Part shown: positions 23,333 through 33,068 of the stretch, piece after piece
Layout of the letters: every line of letters starts with the position of its first letter
How positions within the stretch are numbered: position 1 is the stretch's first letter
DNA from: Bifidobacterium saguinibicoloris
GTDB lineage: Bacteria > Actinomycetota > Actinomycetes > Actinomycetales > Bifidobacteriaceae
Reading direction: 5' to 3'
NCBI RefSeq assembly: GCF_019331725.1
Contig: NZ_JAHBBF010000022.1
Span: 1 to 34,261 of the forward strand
Length of the DNA: 34,261 nt
Position numbers and translations under genes: made by a program
The notes under the pieces: generated by a model
What the model saw: only the letters and a program-made list of their open reading frames with translations
Told to the model about the DNA's origin: nothing
The model's database searches: none

Positions 23333-23911
23333 ATGATCATGAAGAAGGATCTCAACGGCAAACTCACGCGCGGCACGCAGCGCACGCTCGACGCGTTCTT
23401 CGACGCGATGACCGGGCTGCTGGCGACCACACCGTTCACCGATATCAGCGTCAACGCACTGTGCGAACGGGCCGGCTATCCGCGCGCCACGTTCTACAAC
23501 TACTTCGAGGACCGCGACGATCTGCTGAACTACTGTTGGACGGCATTGTCCATGCAAACGAATCTGACCGACCTCGCATCGTCCGAGCCGGAACATCGCG
23601 TGGACACCGCTCTTGACGCGATGGCCGACCTGCTGGAATCCAACGCGGATCTGCTGCGCGCGGTGCTGGAGCACAATCCGCCGGCGGGCCCCCTGTTCTC
23701 CAGCCTGCACATGTTCATCGAGGGACGGGCGCACGAGATCATGCGCACCTGCGTCGACCTCGACCGGTTCGACCTGCCGGCCGACCTCATCGCCGACCAT
23801 TACGCGAACACGATGATGCTCGTGCTCGATTGGGCGTATCTGCGCGGGCACGAGCTCACCCGCGAGCAGCTGCACGCCTACGCGCACACCCTGCTGGGCG
23901 GCGTGGAGTAG
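23333..23911 (+). CDS. TetR-family transcriptional regulator
   Basis: The protein is 192 residues. The helix-turn-helix (about 38-62) reads ISVNALCERAGYPRATFYNY followed by FEDRDDLL, a standard TetR pattern. The C-terminal domain is unassigned. An ATG two codons further in (23339) is an alternative start. It is divergent from the old-yellow-enzyme gene with a dyad operator between them, so it probably controls the oxidoreductase/SDR pair and itself. Confidence 0.9.
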   Translation: MIMKKDLNGKLTRGTQRTLDAFFDAMTGLLATTPFTDISVNALCERAGYPRATFYNYFEDRDDLLNYCWTALSMQTNLTDLASSEPEHRVDTALDAMADLLESNADLLRAVLEHNPPAGPLFSSLHMFIEGRAHEIMRTCVDLDRFDLPADLIADHYANTMMLVLDWAYLRGHELTREQLHAYAHTLLGGVE

Positions 23912-23985
23912 CGGATTCCCGTCGTCTCGATGTTCGGCATGAACCGCCATTCGTTTCGGATTTTGCCTATGACCATTATCACTGT

Positions 23986-24768
23986 TCAGATGCGTTTCAG
24001 TTCGGCCATCGCGGCATAATGCAGCACCTCGAACCGTTCCGGGGCGATGCGCTCGAGCAGTGCCTTATGCTCCCGTTCCCACGCCGCAATCTCACGTGCG
24101 GGGAGCGACGCACCGATGCCCCGGCATGCCTTCACCCGTCCGTTCCAGCTCTCGCGTGTGAACGGCACGGCGAGTCTGTATTCCTCATGATGAACGAGTT
24201 CGAAACCGTCTGAGTAGCAGGCGGGGATGTCGATCGGACGCATCCGTTCCCCCGCGCCGCTCCAGTCCGGGTTGTATTTCAGAATCAGCCGTTCGCTCGC
24301 TCCCGCGATCGGATCCTCGAACGGCAGCCACGCCATATACAGCACGAGGATGCGCCCATTCGGTTTGAGGATGCGATGCAGTGTGCCGTGAATCGCCTCA
24401 TGGTCGAAGTACCAGAAGCATTGGCATGCCGTGATCACGTCGAACATGCCGTCGGGAAAATCGATATGCTCCGCCGGCATCGTGCGATATACAATGCCCA
24501 TGCCTTCGGAAAGCCTCCGCGCCTGGGCGATCTGCCGTTCGGAGATATCGACGCCGACCCAAGTCGCCCCATACCGGACCATGGCTCTCGGAATCACACC
24601 CGTACCGGTGCCCAAATCGAGGACGTACTGTCCGTCACGGCATAGGCCACGGTCGAGGATCCTCCGGTAGAACCGCGCCGGATAGATGTCGCGATAGCGC
24701 GCATATTCGTCCGATACGCGTCCCCAATCAAAGGGAACACCGTGATCGATGCGTTCATCGACTATCAT
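23986..24768 (-). CDS. Class I SAM-dependent methyltransferase
   Basis: The 260-residue protein has an excellent ribosome site (AGGAGG, seven bases before the ATG). Motif I is VLDLGTGTGVIPR (49-61), followed by the acidic residue D74 (VGVDIS) that binds the ribose. Motif II/III regions include FDVITACQCFWYFD and ILKPNGRILVLYMAWLPFED. The arrangement is that of UbiE/Methyltransf_11 small-molecule methyltransferases. The substrate cannot be named. It is downstream of the MFS gene but has its own promoter with a palindrome. Confidence 0.88.
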   Translation of the reverse strand: MIVDERIDHGVPFDWGRVSDEYARYRDIYPARFYRRILDRGLCRDGQYVLDLGTGTGVIPRAMVRYGATWVGVDISERQIAQARRLSEGMGIVYRTMPAEHIDFPDGMFDVITACQCFWYFDHEAIHGTLHRILKPNGRILVLYMAWLPFEDPIAGASERLILKYNPDWSGAGERMRPIDIPACYSDGFELVHHEEYRLAVPFTRESWNGRVKACRGIGASLPAREIAAWEREHKALLERIAPERFEVLHYAAMAELKRI

Positions 24769-24826
24769 CCGGCCACCTCCTTGGCGAACATGCTCTCCGG
24801 ACTCTGCATATCATCCACCATCATCG

Positions 24827-24856
24827 GATATATCGACTTCGAGCGCTCGAAGTCAA
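24827..24856 (-). promoter_or_regulatory. Methyltransferase promoter containing a perfect 20-bp palindrome
   Basis: The minus strand carries TTGACT (24851-24856) and TATATC (24827-24832) 18 bp apart. Positions 24835-24854 form a perfect palindrome (arm GACTTCGAGC), filling the spacer and part of the -35. Such a placement fits an operator whose protein acts on RNA polymerase at the spacer. The regulator is not identified. Confidence 0.65.
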
Positions 24857-24906
24857 TACCGCCGGGCATCGATTCGCGGCGGCACGATCACGACAGGCCC
24901 ACGTCG

Positions 24907-26331
24907 TCAGCCGTTCCGCTCGCTGTGCAGGAACACGAGCGGGATGACGATCAACGGGACCGCGCACGCACCCATGACCAGATACGTCAGGTTCAGGCCA
25001 TGCATGTCCGCCGCGGACATGGTCATGCCGCCGGCGTGCGCGGACGCCGCCAACGCGGTCATCATCCCGACGAACACGGCCTGGCCGATCGCGCCGGCGA
25101 TGGTGCGCAGCGCGGTGAGCAACGCGTTCGCATCGGCGAGACGCCCCTCCCCCGCGACTCCGGTGCCCCAGGTGACCAGCGGCATCATCAGGCAGCCGAT
25201 CGCGAGCGACCGCGCCACGTTGATCGTGGCGGCCACCCAGATGGACGCCGACATCGGCAGCAGTCCCATGCACAGGTTGCTCGCGGTGAGGCAGACGCCG
25301 CCGACGAGGAACAGACGCCGCACGCCGAACCGGTCGTACAACCTGCCGGCCATCGGGCTGATGACCGCCATGGCGAGCGAGCCGGGCAGGCTCACCAGGC
25401 CGGCCATCGACGCCGAACCGCCCTTGATGGTCTGCACGTAGAGCGGCAGCATCACCGACGAGCCCATCATCGCGAAGTACAGCAGCATGCTGCCGACCAC
25501 ACTCAACGCGAACCCGCAATGACGCAAGATGCGCACATCGAGGAACGGGCGCTCGCGCTTCAGCTGCAGCATCACGAACCATACGGACGCCGCGACGCCC
25601 AGCGCCAGCGACGGCAGGACCGCCATGCTCGTCAACGGCATGGAGCCGATGTTGCCGATGCCGAGCGTCACACCACCGAACGCGACGATGCTCACCGCGA
25701 AGGACAGGACGTCGAAGGAGCGCCTCGACGTCCTCAGCACGTTGTCGAACACGAGGCAGGCCGCAATCAGCGACACCGCCATCACACCGACCACCAGATA
25801 GAAGATCGACCGCCAGCCGAACGCGTCGACCATCAGACCGGACAACGTCGGCGCGATCACCGGCGTGACACCGACCGCGAGGCCGTACCAGCCCATGATC
25901 GTGCCACGGCTGTCCGGATAGATGGTCATGAGCACGACCTGCGCCATCGCCATGAGCAGCCCGTTGCCGCACGCCTGCACCACGCGCCCGACCATGATGA
26001 CGGCGAACGGCACCGGGGCCACGCAGATCAGCGAGCCGATGATGAACAGCACGGTGCCTGCGAGATACAGCGGCTTGGTCGGGAACCGGGTGATGAGGAA
26101 CGCGGTCAACGGCATGACGATGCCCATGGCGAGCGAGTAGCCGCTGGTGAGCCATTGGCCGGTCTGCATGGTGACGCCCAGATCGGCCACGATGGGTGGC
26201 AGGGCCGTAGTGAGCGCCGTGGCCATGATGGTCATGGCGATGCACGAGAGCATGATGTTGACGAAGATGAGCGCGCGGCGGCGATTGCTCAATGGGGTTT
26301 GTCCACTGTTGGACATGGCGTTGCCTCGCAT
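24907..26331 (-). CDS. MFS drug efflux transporter, DHA2 (EmrB/QacA) type
   Basis: The protein is 474 residues from the ATG at 26331, which has CAGGAA eight bases upstream; the ATG at 26316 is an equally plausible start. It has about 14 hydrophobic segments. Typical motifs are WLTSGYSLAMGIVMPLTAFL (helix 2), GRVVQACGNGLLM (helix 4), and GWYGLAVGVTPVIAPTLSG, the motif C of drug/proton antiporters. Proton-driven export of a hydrophobic or cationic compound is the family role. It follows a MarR regulator by 98 bp in the same direction, the usual arrangement for inducible efflux. Confidence 0.9.
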   Translation of the reverse strand: MRGNAMSNSGQTPLSNRRRALIFVNIMLSCIAMTIMATALTTALPPIVADLGVTMQTGQWLTSGYSLAMGIVMPLTAFLITRFPTKPLYLAGTVLFIIGSLICVAPVPFAVIMVGRVVQACGNGLLMAMAQVVLMTIYPDSRGTIMGWYGLAVGVTPVIAPTLSGLMVDAFGWRSIFYLVVGVMAVSLIAACLVFDNVLRTSRRSFDVLSFAVSIVAFGGVTLGIGNIGSMPLTSMAVLPSLALGVAASVWFVMLQLKRERPFLDVRILRHCGFALSVVGSMLLYFAMMGSSVMLPLYVQTIKGGSASMAGLVSLPGSLAMAVISPMAGRLYDRFGVRRLFLVGGVCLTASNLCMGLLPMSASIWVAATINVARSLAIGCLMMPLVTWGTGVAGEGRLADANALLTALRTIAGAIGQAVFVGMMTALAASAHAGGMTMSAADMHGLNLTYLVMGACAVPLIVIPLVFLHSERNG

Positions 26332-26429
26332 GGTCGATGTTCCTGCCGAGAATTCATGGTGATGTCGGTGACGCGCCGAGGGCACGGCACGGTTTCGGTT
26401 CCGGCCGTTCCGGCCGTCACGTGGCGGCG

Positions 26430-26873
26430 CTAGGCCCCACGTTCGTCGAGCTCCTGGTAATGGCGTTTGATCGCGGCGAGGATCTCACCGAATTGGACGC
26501 GTTGGTCTTCGCTGAGCGCCGCCAGCAGTTCGCCGGACGCGTTGTTGCCGGCGGACCGACGACGCATCGCCTCGGCCCTGCCCTCCCCGGTGAGCTCGAC
26601 CAGGTAGGTGCGGCCATCCTCCGGATGCGGGGTGCGCGAGATCCAGCCACGCGCCTCCATCTTGCCGAGCAGTTCGCTCATCGATGCCGAGCGTATGCCC
26701 AGGATCGCCGCGAGCCGACGCTGGCTGACCGGGCCGAGACCGCCGAGGGTGAGCAGGCAGCGCGACTGCCCGCCGCCATGCGCGAGGGCGTCGTTGTTGC
26801 GCACCTCCCGCTGATGGCTGACGCGCGCCACGTCATGGAACAATTCCACCAGTTCCCGGTCGCTTGTCGTCAT
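26430..26873 (-). CDS. MarR-family transcriptional regulator
   Basis: The 147-residue winged-helix protein has its recognition helix within LAAILGIRSASMSELLGKME (about 54-73), followed by the wing RTPHPEDGRTYLVELT. DGR-x-x-x-V-x-L-T is the MarR wing signature. It is the first gene of an operon with the MFS transporter. Its own promoter contains a 14-bp-arm inverted repeat (26900-26936), so autorepression and inducer-dependent release are likely. Confidence 0.93.
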   Translation of the reverse strand: MTTSDRELVELFHDVARVSHQREVRNNDALAHGGGQSRCLLTLGGLGPVSQRRLAAILGIRSASMSELLGKMEARGWISRTPHPEDGRTYLVELTGEGRAEAMRRRSAGNNASGELLAALSEDQRVQFGEILAAIKRHYQELDERGA

Positions 26874-26899
26874 GGTATGCGGCGCCCCTCACGAAATTC

Positions 26900-26936
26900 T
26901 GCTAGGTACCTTGCAAATAATACAAGGTACCTAGCA
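26900..26936. promoter_or_regulatory. MarR operator overlapping the efflux operon promoter
   Basis: A perfect inverted repeat, TGCTAGGTACCTTG (26900-26913) and CAAGGTACCTAGCA (26923-26936), has a 9-bp spacer. Each arm holds the smaller palindrome AGGTACCT. On the minus strand a -10 TATTAT sits in the spacer, and a -35 TTGCTT lies 16 bp upstream, at the operator's outer edge. A bound regulator would cover the whole promoter. Confidence 0.8.
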
Positions 26937-26955
26937 AAAAGCAACTCATCGCGGT

Positions 26956-28193
26956 TCACACGCCGGCGAGGTCGAAGACGCGTTCGATGACGGCGTCGTT
27001 GAGCAAACGCCCCTTGCGCGTGGGGACGATGCGGGTATGGTTCCTAGCGTCGGATTCGATGACGACGAGTCCTTCCTCGACCATCGGCAACAGTTGCGCG
27101 GCGTCGATGGGACGCAGGGGCGTGGATCCGTCCGCCCCGCGTGCGGAGGCGATGGCCCGGTTGATGCGGTCCATGTCGAGACCCTCTCGGATGCGCAGGC
27201 CGAGCATGATGAGCTCCTCGAGGTTCTCCCCCGTCGTGATGGTTTCGCTGCCGCCCCACGGGATGCGGCCCTCGTTGATGGCGGTTGCCCACATGCGCGG
27301 GTGCGCGATGTCCCACGCGCGCAAGGCATGTGCCTCGGCGCTTTCGCTGTCGGCGACCGTGTTGTAGTGGGAATGGGCTCCGGGGCCGATGCCCGCCCAA
27401 TCGACGTTGCGCCAGTAGCCGAGGTTGTGACGGCTCTCGTATCCGGGCTTCGCCCAGTTGGAGACCTCGTACCATGCGAGTCCGGCCGCCGTGAGCAGGT
27501 CGTCGGCGATCTCGTATTTCGCGGCCTCGTCGTCGTCATCAGGCTTGGGCAGGGTGCCGGCGGCGATGCGACGGCCCATCTTGGTGGTCGGCTCCACGGT
27601 CAGGGCGTATGCGGAGATGTGGTTGACGCCGAGGTCGATGGCGGTGCGCACCGACGTGCGCCAGTCGTCGAGGCTCTCCCCCGGCGCGCCGTAGATGAGG
27701 TCGACGCTGGACCGGAGCCCGGCCTTGTCGGCGGCCCTGACGCCCGCCGCCACGTTCGCGGGCGTATGCGTGCGGTCGAGCGTCTTCAGCACATGCGGCA
27801 CGGCGGACTGCATGCCGAAGGAGATGCGTGTGAAGCCGCCTTCGGCGAGGCGGTTGATGTAGTACTCGTTGACGGTGTCCGGGTTGGCTTCGGTGGTGAT
27901 CTCCGCGTCCGGAGCGACGCCCCAGATGCGGCGGATGGCGTCGAGCATCGCGACGAGGTCGTCCGCCGAGAGAATCGTGGGCGTGCCGCCGCCGAAGAAG
28001 ACGGTGTCGGCCGGCGGTTCCTCGATGCCGTGCGCGAGCTGCCATTCGCGCGTGAGCTCCATCTCGCGCACGACCATGTCGGCATAGTTGCCCCGCGAGG
28101 CGCCGGCGCCGAGATCCACGGCCGTGTACGTGTTGAAATCGCAGTATCCGCAGCGCCGCAGACAGAACGGCACGTGGATGTAGACCTCGAACA

Positions 28194-28194
<1 letters not shown>
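26956..28194 (-). CDS. hemW: Radical SAM heme chaperone HemW
   Basis: The 412-residue protein has the HemW-type cluster CxxxCxxC at C11, C15 and C18 (FCLRRCGYCDF), FFGGGTPT (about 67-74) and TTEANPDT. The C-terminal winged-helix HemW domain includes EELIMLGLRIREGLD. It was long annotated as an oxygen-independent coproporphyrinogen oxidase (HemN-like), but the short N-terminus before the cluster marks HemW, which inserts heme into target proteins. Its ATG overlaps the lepA stop (TGATG), so translation is coupled to lepA, a gene order seen in other Gram-positives. Confidence 0.9.
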
Positions 28195-30074
<1,880 letters not shown>

Positions 30075-30135
30075 TGAAGCATGCCTCCTACTCGACGTGC
30101 CTGAAGTCAAACTCACATTAGTGTACGCGACATGA

Positions 30136-30169
30136 AAGACCCCGCAGACGATGCGGTCTGCGGGGTCTT
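30136..30169 (-). terminator. rpsT terminator
   Basis: A perfect 14-bp stem, AAGACCCCGCAGAC (30136-30149) with its complement at 30156-30169, has a 6-base loop. On the minus strand it ends in TCTT and a short T-run. It lies 37 bp after the rpsT stop and separates rpsT from lepA. Confidence 0.85.
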
Positions 30170-30205
30170 CCGGCCGTTCCGCCCGATGACGGGCGGAACC
30201 ATGAA

Positions 30206-30466
30206 TCACAGGGCGTTGATCGCCACGGCCAGACCGGACTTGCGGTTCGCGGCCTGGTTCTTGTGGATGACGCCGGCGCCGGCGGCCTTGTCCAGCTTCT
30301 TGGCGGCGACCTGGTAGGCGGCCTCGGCGGCGGCCTTGTCACCGGCGGCGATGGCCTCGCGGGTGTTGCGGACGGCGGTCTTCAGCGCGGACTTGACGGC
30401 CACGTTGCGCTTGTGCGCCTTCTCGTTGGTGATGACGCGCTTCTTCTGCGACTTGATGTTTGCCAA
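30206..30466 (-). CDS. rpsT: Ribosomal protein S20
   Basis: The 86-residue basic protein begins [20 protein letters not shown], the conserved S20 start, and ends with [11 protein letters not shown]. The initiation codon is TTG at 30466, with GGAG five bases upstream and no in-frame ATG or GTG nearby. E. coli rpsT also starts with UUG, where the rare start is tied to autoregulation of S20. It forms a single-gene unit closed by the hairpin at 30136-30169. Confidence 0.95.
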   Translation of the reverse strand: MANIKSQKKRVITNEKAHKRNVAVKSALKTAVRNTREAIAAGDKAAAEAAYQVAAKKLDKAAGAGVIHKNQAANRKSGLAVAINAL

Positions 30467-30588
30467 TGTAACTCCAAACGACGTTTGCTATAAGGACATA
30501 CAAAACATAGATGATAGCACGCCACCCGGATAACGGGACACGGAATGAAACCCCGGCACATAGGCGTGTCGCGGACCACGAAGGCGGG

Positions 30589-31359
30589 TCACTCCCGTTC
30601 ATCACCGTCGTCGTCCCAGCGCGAACGCTTCGGCGTCTCCCCGCCCCTGGGCTTCGGCGTGATGTCCGGTCTGCGCAGATACCGTCCCTCCCCCGGCAGA
30701 TATACGGTGCGGCGCTCCACCGCCCCCGGGAATTTGATGTTGAAGATGACCGAAGCCAGACGCAGCCCGACAATGAGGGCGATGATGACGATGTCCAAGG
30801 CGATCTCCTGCTCGGCGTCGAGCAACCCGGCGATGCGCCCCTTGCAGACGAACACGGTGAGCACACATCCCAGCGCCGACGGCACGGCGTACCAGTGCTT
30901 GTCGCGGATGATCATCGGCACGTCGTTGAGCAGCATGTCACGCACCAGTCCTCCGCCCAGGGCGGTCGCCATGCCGAGGAAGACGGAGGTCATGCCGGAG
31001 GAGCCGAGATACATGGCCTTCGACGTGCCGATCACGGCAAACAGGCCGAGAGCCAGCGCATCGAGCGTAAGCATCGACCATTTGAGCTTGTCGACCTCGA
31101 GATGCAGCACGGCGATGGCCACACCGGAGACCAACGCGGTGACCACGGACCATTTGTCGGTGATGCCGACGGGCGGCACCTCAAGCAGGACGTCGCGCAG
31201 CACGCCGCCACCCAAGGCGGTCAGCCACGCGGTGACGAGTATGGCGAACAGGTCGTACTCCTTATGGACAGCGGCGAGACCACCCACCAGACCGCAGCAG
31301 AACACGGCCACGTATTCGACCAGCATGAAGAAGAGGTTGCTCTCCAACGCGACCTGCAC
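30589..31359 (-). CDS. TRIC/UPF0126-type membrane protein
   Basis: The start at the GTG at 31359 is preferred: GGGGAGGGG lies four to six bases upstream, better than the site before the GTG at 31395. The 256-residue protein has about seven membrane helices built as an internal duplication. Each half contains the family motif ALGGGVLRD or ALGGGLVRD, about 85 residues apart. Prokaryotic members are related to trimeric intracellular cation channels; some have been linked to small-solute transport. The C-terminus (about 35 residues) is charged and cytoplasmic, with many Arg, Asp and Glu. The substrate is not known. Confidence 0.85.
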   Translation of the reverse strand: MQVALESNLFFMLVEYVAVFCCGLVGGLAAVHKEYDLFAILVTAWLTALGGGVLRDVLLEVPPVGITDKWSVVTALVSGVAIAVLHLEVDKLKWSMLTLDALALGLFAVIGTSKAMYLGSSGMTSVFLGMATALGGGLVRDMLLNDVPMIIRDKHWYAVPSALGCVLTVFVCKGRIAGLLDAEQEIALDIVIIALIVGLRLASVIFNIKFPGAVERRTVYLPGEGRYLRRPDITPKPRGGETPKRSRWDDDGDERE

Positions 31360-31500
31360 GATGCCCCTCCCCGTTCGGCGTTTCCCTACGATCACACGCT
31401 ACCCCATCGCGGCGAAAAGACGACGTGGCGGACGCGAAATCCGACGCGGGGACGTCATCGAACAGGCTTTCGCCCGAATGGTCGGACCGCCCTAAAGCAC

Positions 31501-31537
31501 GTCTCCTCAGCCTTGCAGGCGTAAAGGCTGAGGAGAC
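31501..31537. terminator. Hairpin upstream of the TRIC gene
   Basis: A perfect 14-bp stem (GTCTCCTCAGCCTT, 31501-31514, paired with 31524-31537) has a 9-base loop. No long T-run follows on either strand. It lies between the leftward CopG antitoxin gene (ends 31649) and the TRIC gene, so it most likely ends transcription coming out of the toxin-antitoxin region. The rest of 31396-31648 shows nothing recognisable. Confidence 0.6.
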
Positions 31538-31648
31538 ATCATCGAACATGCGGCCAAGAGGAAATCTGCAGCCTCTCCGTCTCCCGACCGCCTCGAAACC
31601 ATGCGGCCTGCATGCGATTGATGGAATCGCCCCCACCCTGATTATTGA

Positions 31649-31915
31649 TTAATGCACGAGCTCGCGTTCGCGGTCCTCGGTTTTGATACGATCCGCCAGC
31701 CACATGTTGACAAGCGCGTTCCGGGACACCGCCAGATGCCCGGCCTCGCTATCGAGCCGTTCGACCATCCAAGTCGGCACGGTGAGATTCATCTTCCGCG
31801 TCGCCGATGTCTCAGGCTCCCTTACAACGGCCTTGGACATGTCGAAGTACTCCATCACATCCTCGCCGTCATCGAACTTGCGGTCGATGTCAGTGGCCTT
31901 CAATTGCGTTGTCAT
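31649..31915 (-). CDS. CopG-family antitoxin of the BrnT/BrnA type
   Basis: The 88-residue protein has AGGAGGT five bases before its ATG. The N-terminus (DIDRKFDDGEDVMEYFDMSK) is the toxin-binding segment seen in CopG antitoxins that pair with BrnT RNase toxins. The ribbon-helix-helix DNA-binding part follows (KMNLTVPTWMVERLDSEA, then VSRNALVNMWLADRI). Its start overlaps the end of a truncated BrnT-like toxin frame, so it may now be an orphan antitoxin. It probably still represses its own promoter. Confidence 0.75.
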   Translation of the reverse strand: MTTQLKATDIDRKFDDGEDVMEYFDMSKAVVREPETSATRKMNLTVPTWMVERLDSEAGHLAVSRNALVNMWLADRIKTEDRERELVH

Positions 31916-32006
31916 ACGCTACCTCCTCGTTCTTGCGGGACCGGCGGACGGATATGATTCGCTTTTGTTGGCGCGCCGTCGAAAGGTCCCAATCTTTCGG
32001 CGGCAT
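31890..32006 (-). pseudogene. Truncated BrnT-type toxin (C-terminal remnant)
   Basis: A 38-codon frame ends inside the antitoxin gene, overlapping it by 26 bases, as intact BrnT-antitoxin pairs often do. Residues 15-31 (KRIISVRRSRKNEEVAY) look like the BrnT C-terminus, where R-I-I-S-x-R-x-x-x-K/R-x-E is the conserved end of the RNase fold. The usual N-terminal 50-60 residues are absent. Upstream lies the stop of the XRE gene (32012), followed by AAAGGA and an ATG at 32006. It is either a dead toxin or a short translated leader peptide. Confidence 0.6.
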
Positions 32007-32011
32007 TCCTT

Positions 32012-32212
32012 TTAGTCGGGGTACCCGTCCGTAAGGTCGGACGGATGACACCGAAGGGCGCGGGATAATCGCAGTGCGTTATCAAGCGTCATGGAATGGA
32101 CGTCGTAACGTCCAGTCTCGTATCCGCTCAATGTCGTTTGCGCTATCCCGGTCATCCGCGCCAACTTGACTTGTGTCAAACCGGCGCGTTTCCGTAGTTC
32201 GCGTAATCCCAT
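32012..32212 (-). CDS. Small XRE-family (Cro/CI-type) regulator
   Basis: The 66-residue protein is a single helix-turn-helix domain (LTQVKLARMTGIAQTTLSGY, about 12-31, then ETGRYD). GAGGTGA lies four bases before the ATG at 32212. It shares the MGLRELR start and the LDNAL...AL segment with the second XRE protein at 33069-33284. It stands immediately before the BrnT remnant and CopG antitoxin, and inverted AATCTAATAGTC repeats lie upstream, so it probably regulates this unit. Confidence 0.8.
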   Translation of the reverse strand: MGLRELRKRAGLTQVKLARMTGIAQTTLSGYETGRYDVHSMTLDNALRLSRALRCHPSDLTDGYPD

Positions 32213-32256
32213 AGGCTCACCTCGCTTGTTGTTCGGGAGCCCAATTCTACTAGAAA

Positions 32257-32357
32257 AATCTAATAGTCGCACGTACAGAAACACCATGGGCGTCCGGTAC
32301 TTGCTGGGGTATCTCGCTCGATTGAACTCGATGACTATTAGATTATCCTAATAATCT
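32257..32357. promoter_or_regulatory. Probable operators of the XRE regulator
   Basis: AATCTAATAGTC (32257-32268) is inverted exactly at 32333-32344 (GACTATTAGATT), with 64 bp between. The second copy runs into another inverted repeat, AGATTAT-CCTA-ATAATCT (32340-32357). The first copy overlaps the likely promoter of the small XRE gene (minus-strand TAGAAT at 32244-32249). The spacing would allow cooperative or looping binding. Confidence 0.5.
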
Positions 32358-32368
32358 TGGGTTGTAAA

Positions 32369-32403
32369 ATCGGCGTGTCGTGATTAGGCCACGGCACGCC
32401 GAT
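32369..32403 (-). terminator. Terminator after the RelE-type toxin gene
   Basis: The stem ATCGGCGTG (32369-32377) extends to 14 pairs with one mismatch or wobble, around a short loop. The complement ends at 32403, only 4 bp past the toxin stop. On the minus strand it is followed by TTTTAC, consistent with intrinsic termination. Confidence 0.7.
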
Positions 32404-32407
32404 ATGG

Positions 32408-32686
32408 TCAGTGACGTTTCTTCTTGTAGACCTCGCTACGATGCTCGACCTTGAACACCTCGACAGTAACCACACCATCATCGATGTTCGCAAGCACACG
32501 CCAATCACCCACACGATACCGCCACTTGCCGGAAAGATTGGCAGTCAGACCCTTGCCATGCACGCGCGGATCTTCACACCCGTCGATATGCTTACGCATC
32601 CAATCACGGACGCGCTTACTATCCGACGGCCCCATCTTGCGGAGCTGACGCACGGCCTCTTTCGTATACTCAAGACGCCACGCCAT
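32408..32686 (-). CDS. RelE/ParE-superfamily toxin
   Basis: The 92-residue basic protein starts at the ATG at 32686, with AGGA six bases upstream, overlapping the antitoxin gene by 17 bases. The sequence has the RelE-fold pattern: an N-terminal strand and helix (WRLEYTKEAVRQLRKM), GLTANLSGKWRYRVGDWRVL in the middle, and VEVFKVEHRSEVY at the end. RelE toxins cleave mRNA in the ribosome; the basic residues needed for this (K, R, R, Y near the C-terminus) are present. It appears intact. Confidence 0.9.
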   Translation of the reverse strand: MAWRLEYTKEAVRQLRKMGPSDSKRVRDWMRKHIDGCEDPRVHGKGLTANLSGKWRYRVGDWRVLANIDDGVVTVEVFKVEHRSEVYKKKRH

Positions 32687-32909
32687 CAAGCATCCTATCC
32701 ACGTCGTCCGCACTGTAACGGGTACCGTCATCATGCGCCATAGCCTCGTTCAACGCGGCCAAATCGTCCGCGTCCTCACGAGCCTCAGCCCAACCGGCAA
32801 TAACCATCTGCAACCGCTCGACAAGCGTCATGCCCTCATCGCGCGAATCGCGTTCCGCGTCGTACAGCACATCCATATCGACCGAAATGTTGATAGTCGC
32901 ACTAGTCAT
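32670..32909 (-). CDS. RelB/DinJ-type antitoxin
   Basis: The 79-residue acidic protein starts MTSATINISVDMDVLYDAER, an N-terminal ribbon-helix-helix like that of RelB/DinJ. Its C-terminal tail is acidic and would wrap the toxin. It is the first gene of the toxin-antitoxin pair, and its last codons overlap the toxin start. AAAGGTGGTG precedes the ATG. ACTAGT repeats at 32901-32906 and 32925-32930 may be its operator. Confidence 0.85.
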   Translation of the reverse strand: MTSATINISVDMDVLYDAERDSRDEGMTLVERLQMVIAGWAEAREDADDLAALNEAMAHDDGTRYSADDVDRMLDGVAS

Positions 32910-33068
32910 AGCACACCACCTTTCACTAGTAGTTATTCCAGCGTATCCCGTCTACCTTGGAACACGCTACAGTCCCTTACCCCCGCCATAAAGACGGCGA
33001 GTGAGGGTAGCCACGATATAGGGCGCATGGCCGCGCCCACTGAAAAACACACGCCACCTGGAATACCC

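Noticed and set aside
23237..23950. Extension of the flavin oxidoreductase frame upstream by 238 codons.
   Set aside because: It runs antisense through the TetR gene; the family N-terminus begins at about 23236 and the operator lies between the two genes.
24866..25500. A 563-codon plus-strand frame opposite the MFS gene.
   Set aside because: It is an Arg/His/Asp/Gln-rich shadow; the minus strand encodes a 14-helix transporter.
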